5,751 bases of DNA from Mycobacteriales bacterium (GTDB lineage: Bacteria > Actinomycetota > Actinomycetes > Mycobacteriales > Mycobacteriaceae), in assembly GCA_018376445.1 (NCBI GenBank), contig JAHABL010000023.1, positions 1 to 5,751 on the forward strand. Direction: 5' to 3'. Each line of letters opens with the position of its first letter. The first letter of the stretch is position 1. A model generated the notes under the pieces. The model saw nothing but the letters and a program-made list of their open reading frames with translations. It searched no databases and was not told the DNA's origin. Both the position numbers and the translations under genes were made by a program. Shown here in pieces: positions 5,125 through 5,751 of this stretch.

Positions 5125-5563
5125 CGACACCAGCCGCATCGCACCCGCGCATCGGATCCTGCGGTCGCAGCAGGGCACCGGCTGGATCCAGGACGAGACC
5201 GGCGCCTTCGACAAGGTGCGCGCCGACTACTGGCCCGACAAGACCATCCGCGACCTCGCCCGCCGTTACCCATCCCAGGTCCACATCGCCCTGCCCACCA
5301 GCCAGCAGACCGCCGAGGACACCCTGCCGCTGGCCACCTCGCCCGTCGTCGACGCTGCCCGGGAGTCCGTCGCTGAGCCCCGTGGTAGCAAGCCCCGGGC
5401 CCCGCGCAAGCCCCGCCAGCCGAGGAACGGTGGCACGGAGAGTCATCTCGACAAGCTCGATGACCGGCAGGGATCGCTCACTGACCCGACCGGAAATCCC
5501 CTCGACAAGCTCGGGGATCGTGATGGGTCGCTCGATGACCAGGAAAGGCCGCAGGCAGCATGA
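5051..5563 (+). CDS. Tra C-terminal fragment
   Basis: This is the remainder of the translocase in the shifted frame, open from about 5027. ATG 5051 is the first start codon, with AAGGAG at 5036-5041 by chance serving as a possible but over-spaced ribosome binding site. MRNLFTQALALRLNSSTETRMVLGDD is the conserved C-terminal part of the FtsK-type ATPase fold, followed by an unconserved region with ADYWPDKTIRDLARRY. The tail is a basic Pro/Arg segment (PRGSKPRAPRKPRQPRNGG) and then two 18-residue repeats. Made alone this piece lacks both nucleotide-binding motifs and cannot be an ATPase. It ends at TGA 5561-5563, overlapping the Rep start. Confidence 0.7.
   Translation: MRNLFTQALALRLNSSTETRMVLGDDTSRIAPAHRILRSQQGTGWIQDETGAFDKVRADYWPDKTIRDLARRYPSQVHIALPTSQQTAEDTLPLATSPVVDAARESVAEPRGSKPRAPRKPRQPRNGGTESHLDKLDDRQGSLTDPTGNPLDKLGDRDGSLDDQERPQAA
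5447..5554 (+). repeat. Tandem 54-bp repeat in the Tra C-terminal tail
   Basis: Two adjacent 54-bp units (5447-5500 and 5501-5554) encode 18-residue copies beginning LDKLDDRQGSL and LDKLGDRDGSL. The first 13 bases, CTCGACAAGCTCG, are identical, and the units diverge toward their 3' ends. The acidic repeats follow a basic linker and may be a docking tail or a slippage-prone spacer. Function is unknown. Confidence 0.6.
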
Positions 5564-5751
5564 CCAGCCACGCGGGGGCCCACTTCGACGGATTCGGAGA
5601 GGCAGCCCCTCTCGACCTCGACCTGAGCCCCCGCGAACAGGCCGCCCTCCTCGCCCGCATCAAGGACGGCACCTTCGACCAGTTCGCCCAAGCTGCCGCC
5701 CACGTCGGCTACTGCTCCCACCCCATCCGCCTCACAGGCTCCACGACCCAC
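5560..5751 (+). CDS. RepSA-type replication initiator, 5' end (3' truncated by window)
   Basis: ATG 5560 overlaps the Tra stop (ATGA), so translation is probably coupled. The 64 residues visible begin MTSHAGAHFDGFGEAAPL and reach FDQFAQAAAHVGYCSHPIRLTGSTTH. The helix followed by a Gly-x-Cys-x-HPIRL motif is characteristic of the N-terminus of AICE replication initiators of the RepSA group, which start rolling-circle replication of the excised element. The catalytic part of the protein lies outside the window. Gene order pra-tra-rep and the motif agree. The exact subfamily cannot be judged from 64 residues. Confidence 0.75.
   Translation, partial: MTSHAGAHFDGFGEAAPLDLDLSPREQAALLARIKDGTFDQFAQAAAHVGYCSHPIRLTGSTTH

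Larger units (their letters stand above)
3907..5563 (+). pseudogene. FtsK/SpoIIIE-type conjugal DNA translocase (Tra), broken by internal deletion
   Basis: Two frames together encode one Tra protein of the AICE type, a membrane-anchored hexameric ATPase that moves double-stranded DNA between mycelia. The first half ends its homology at LAVLTSYG (through nt 5028). Homology resumes at DPRKEILSMRNLF (from nt 5027) in the +1-shifted frame. In intact relatives about 35 residues separate these motifs, containing the conserved TQGRA-like segment. A block of 3n+2 bases, roughly 100 bp, therefore appears to be missing, with GGAC (5026-5029) at the join. The gene starts 2 nt after the Pra-like stop and its last base overlaps the Rep start, so it is the middle gene of a pra-tra-rep operon. 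With the block gone the ATPase core cannot fold normally and transfer is probably lost, unless the gap is an assembly error. Confidence 0.8.

Noticed and set aside
1..5751. CRISPR array, tRNA-type attachment site or integrase gene
   Set aside because: No regularly spaced repeats, tRNA-like fold or recombinase motifs were seen. The element ends must lie outside the window.

Overview
The window looks like chromosomal accessory DNA from a high-GC actinobacterium, probably a filamentous actinomycete. Coding DNA on the right is very GC-rich (46 of 60 bases are G or C at 4441-4500), and the gene set Pra-like / FtsK-type Tra / Rep with a GntR regulator is the core of pSAM2-type actinomycete integrative and conjugative elements (AICEs). 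No rRNA, tRNA, CRISPR array or integrase is visible, so neither species nor element ends can be fixed.

Left part (1-1575, + strand): the 3' end of an Rhs/YD-repeat polymorphic toxin gene. It ends in the Rhs core hallmark followed by a variable C-terminal tip of about 113 residues. A 136-codon gene in the immunity position follows after 71 bp. Base composition falls sharply across this module (43 of 120 bases are G or C at 1441-1560), as expected of an exchangeable toxin/immunity cassette.

Middle (1576-1855): about 280 bp without a convincing gene. It holds two pairs of short direct repeats and a roughly 105-bp segment bounded by a 7-bp inverted repeat whose ends resemble ISL3-family termini. 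It may be a small IS remnant separating the Rhs locus from the conjugative element.

Right part (1856-5751): an AICE-like core. On the - strand, a GntR-type regulator and a HAD-family phosphatase are coupled by an ATGA overlap. Divergent from them, across a 133-bp control region with five CTAG-centred repeats and a TTGACA box, run a Pra-like activator gene, an FtsK/SpoIIIE-type DNA translocase gene (Tra) and the start of a RepSA-type replication initiator gene. The likely logic is that the GntR protein binds the CTAG repeats and controls both itself and the pra-tra-rep operon, which supplies replication activation, mycelial double-stranded DNA transfer and replication initiation.

Two lesions stand out. 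The best start of the Pra-like gene (ATG 3488, strong ribosome binding site) runs into an in-frame TAG at codon 4. The Tra gene has lost a block immediately after its Walker B motif, leaving the two halves in different frames. If both are real rather than sequencing errors, this element is probably transfer-defective and decaying.
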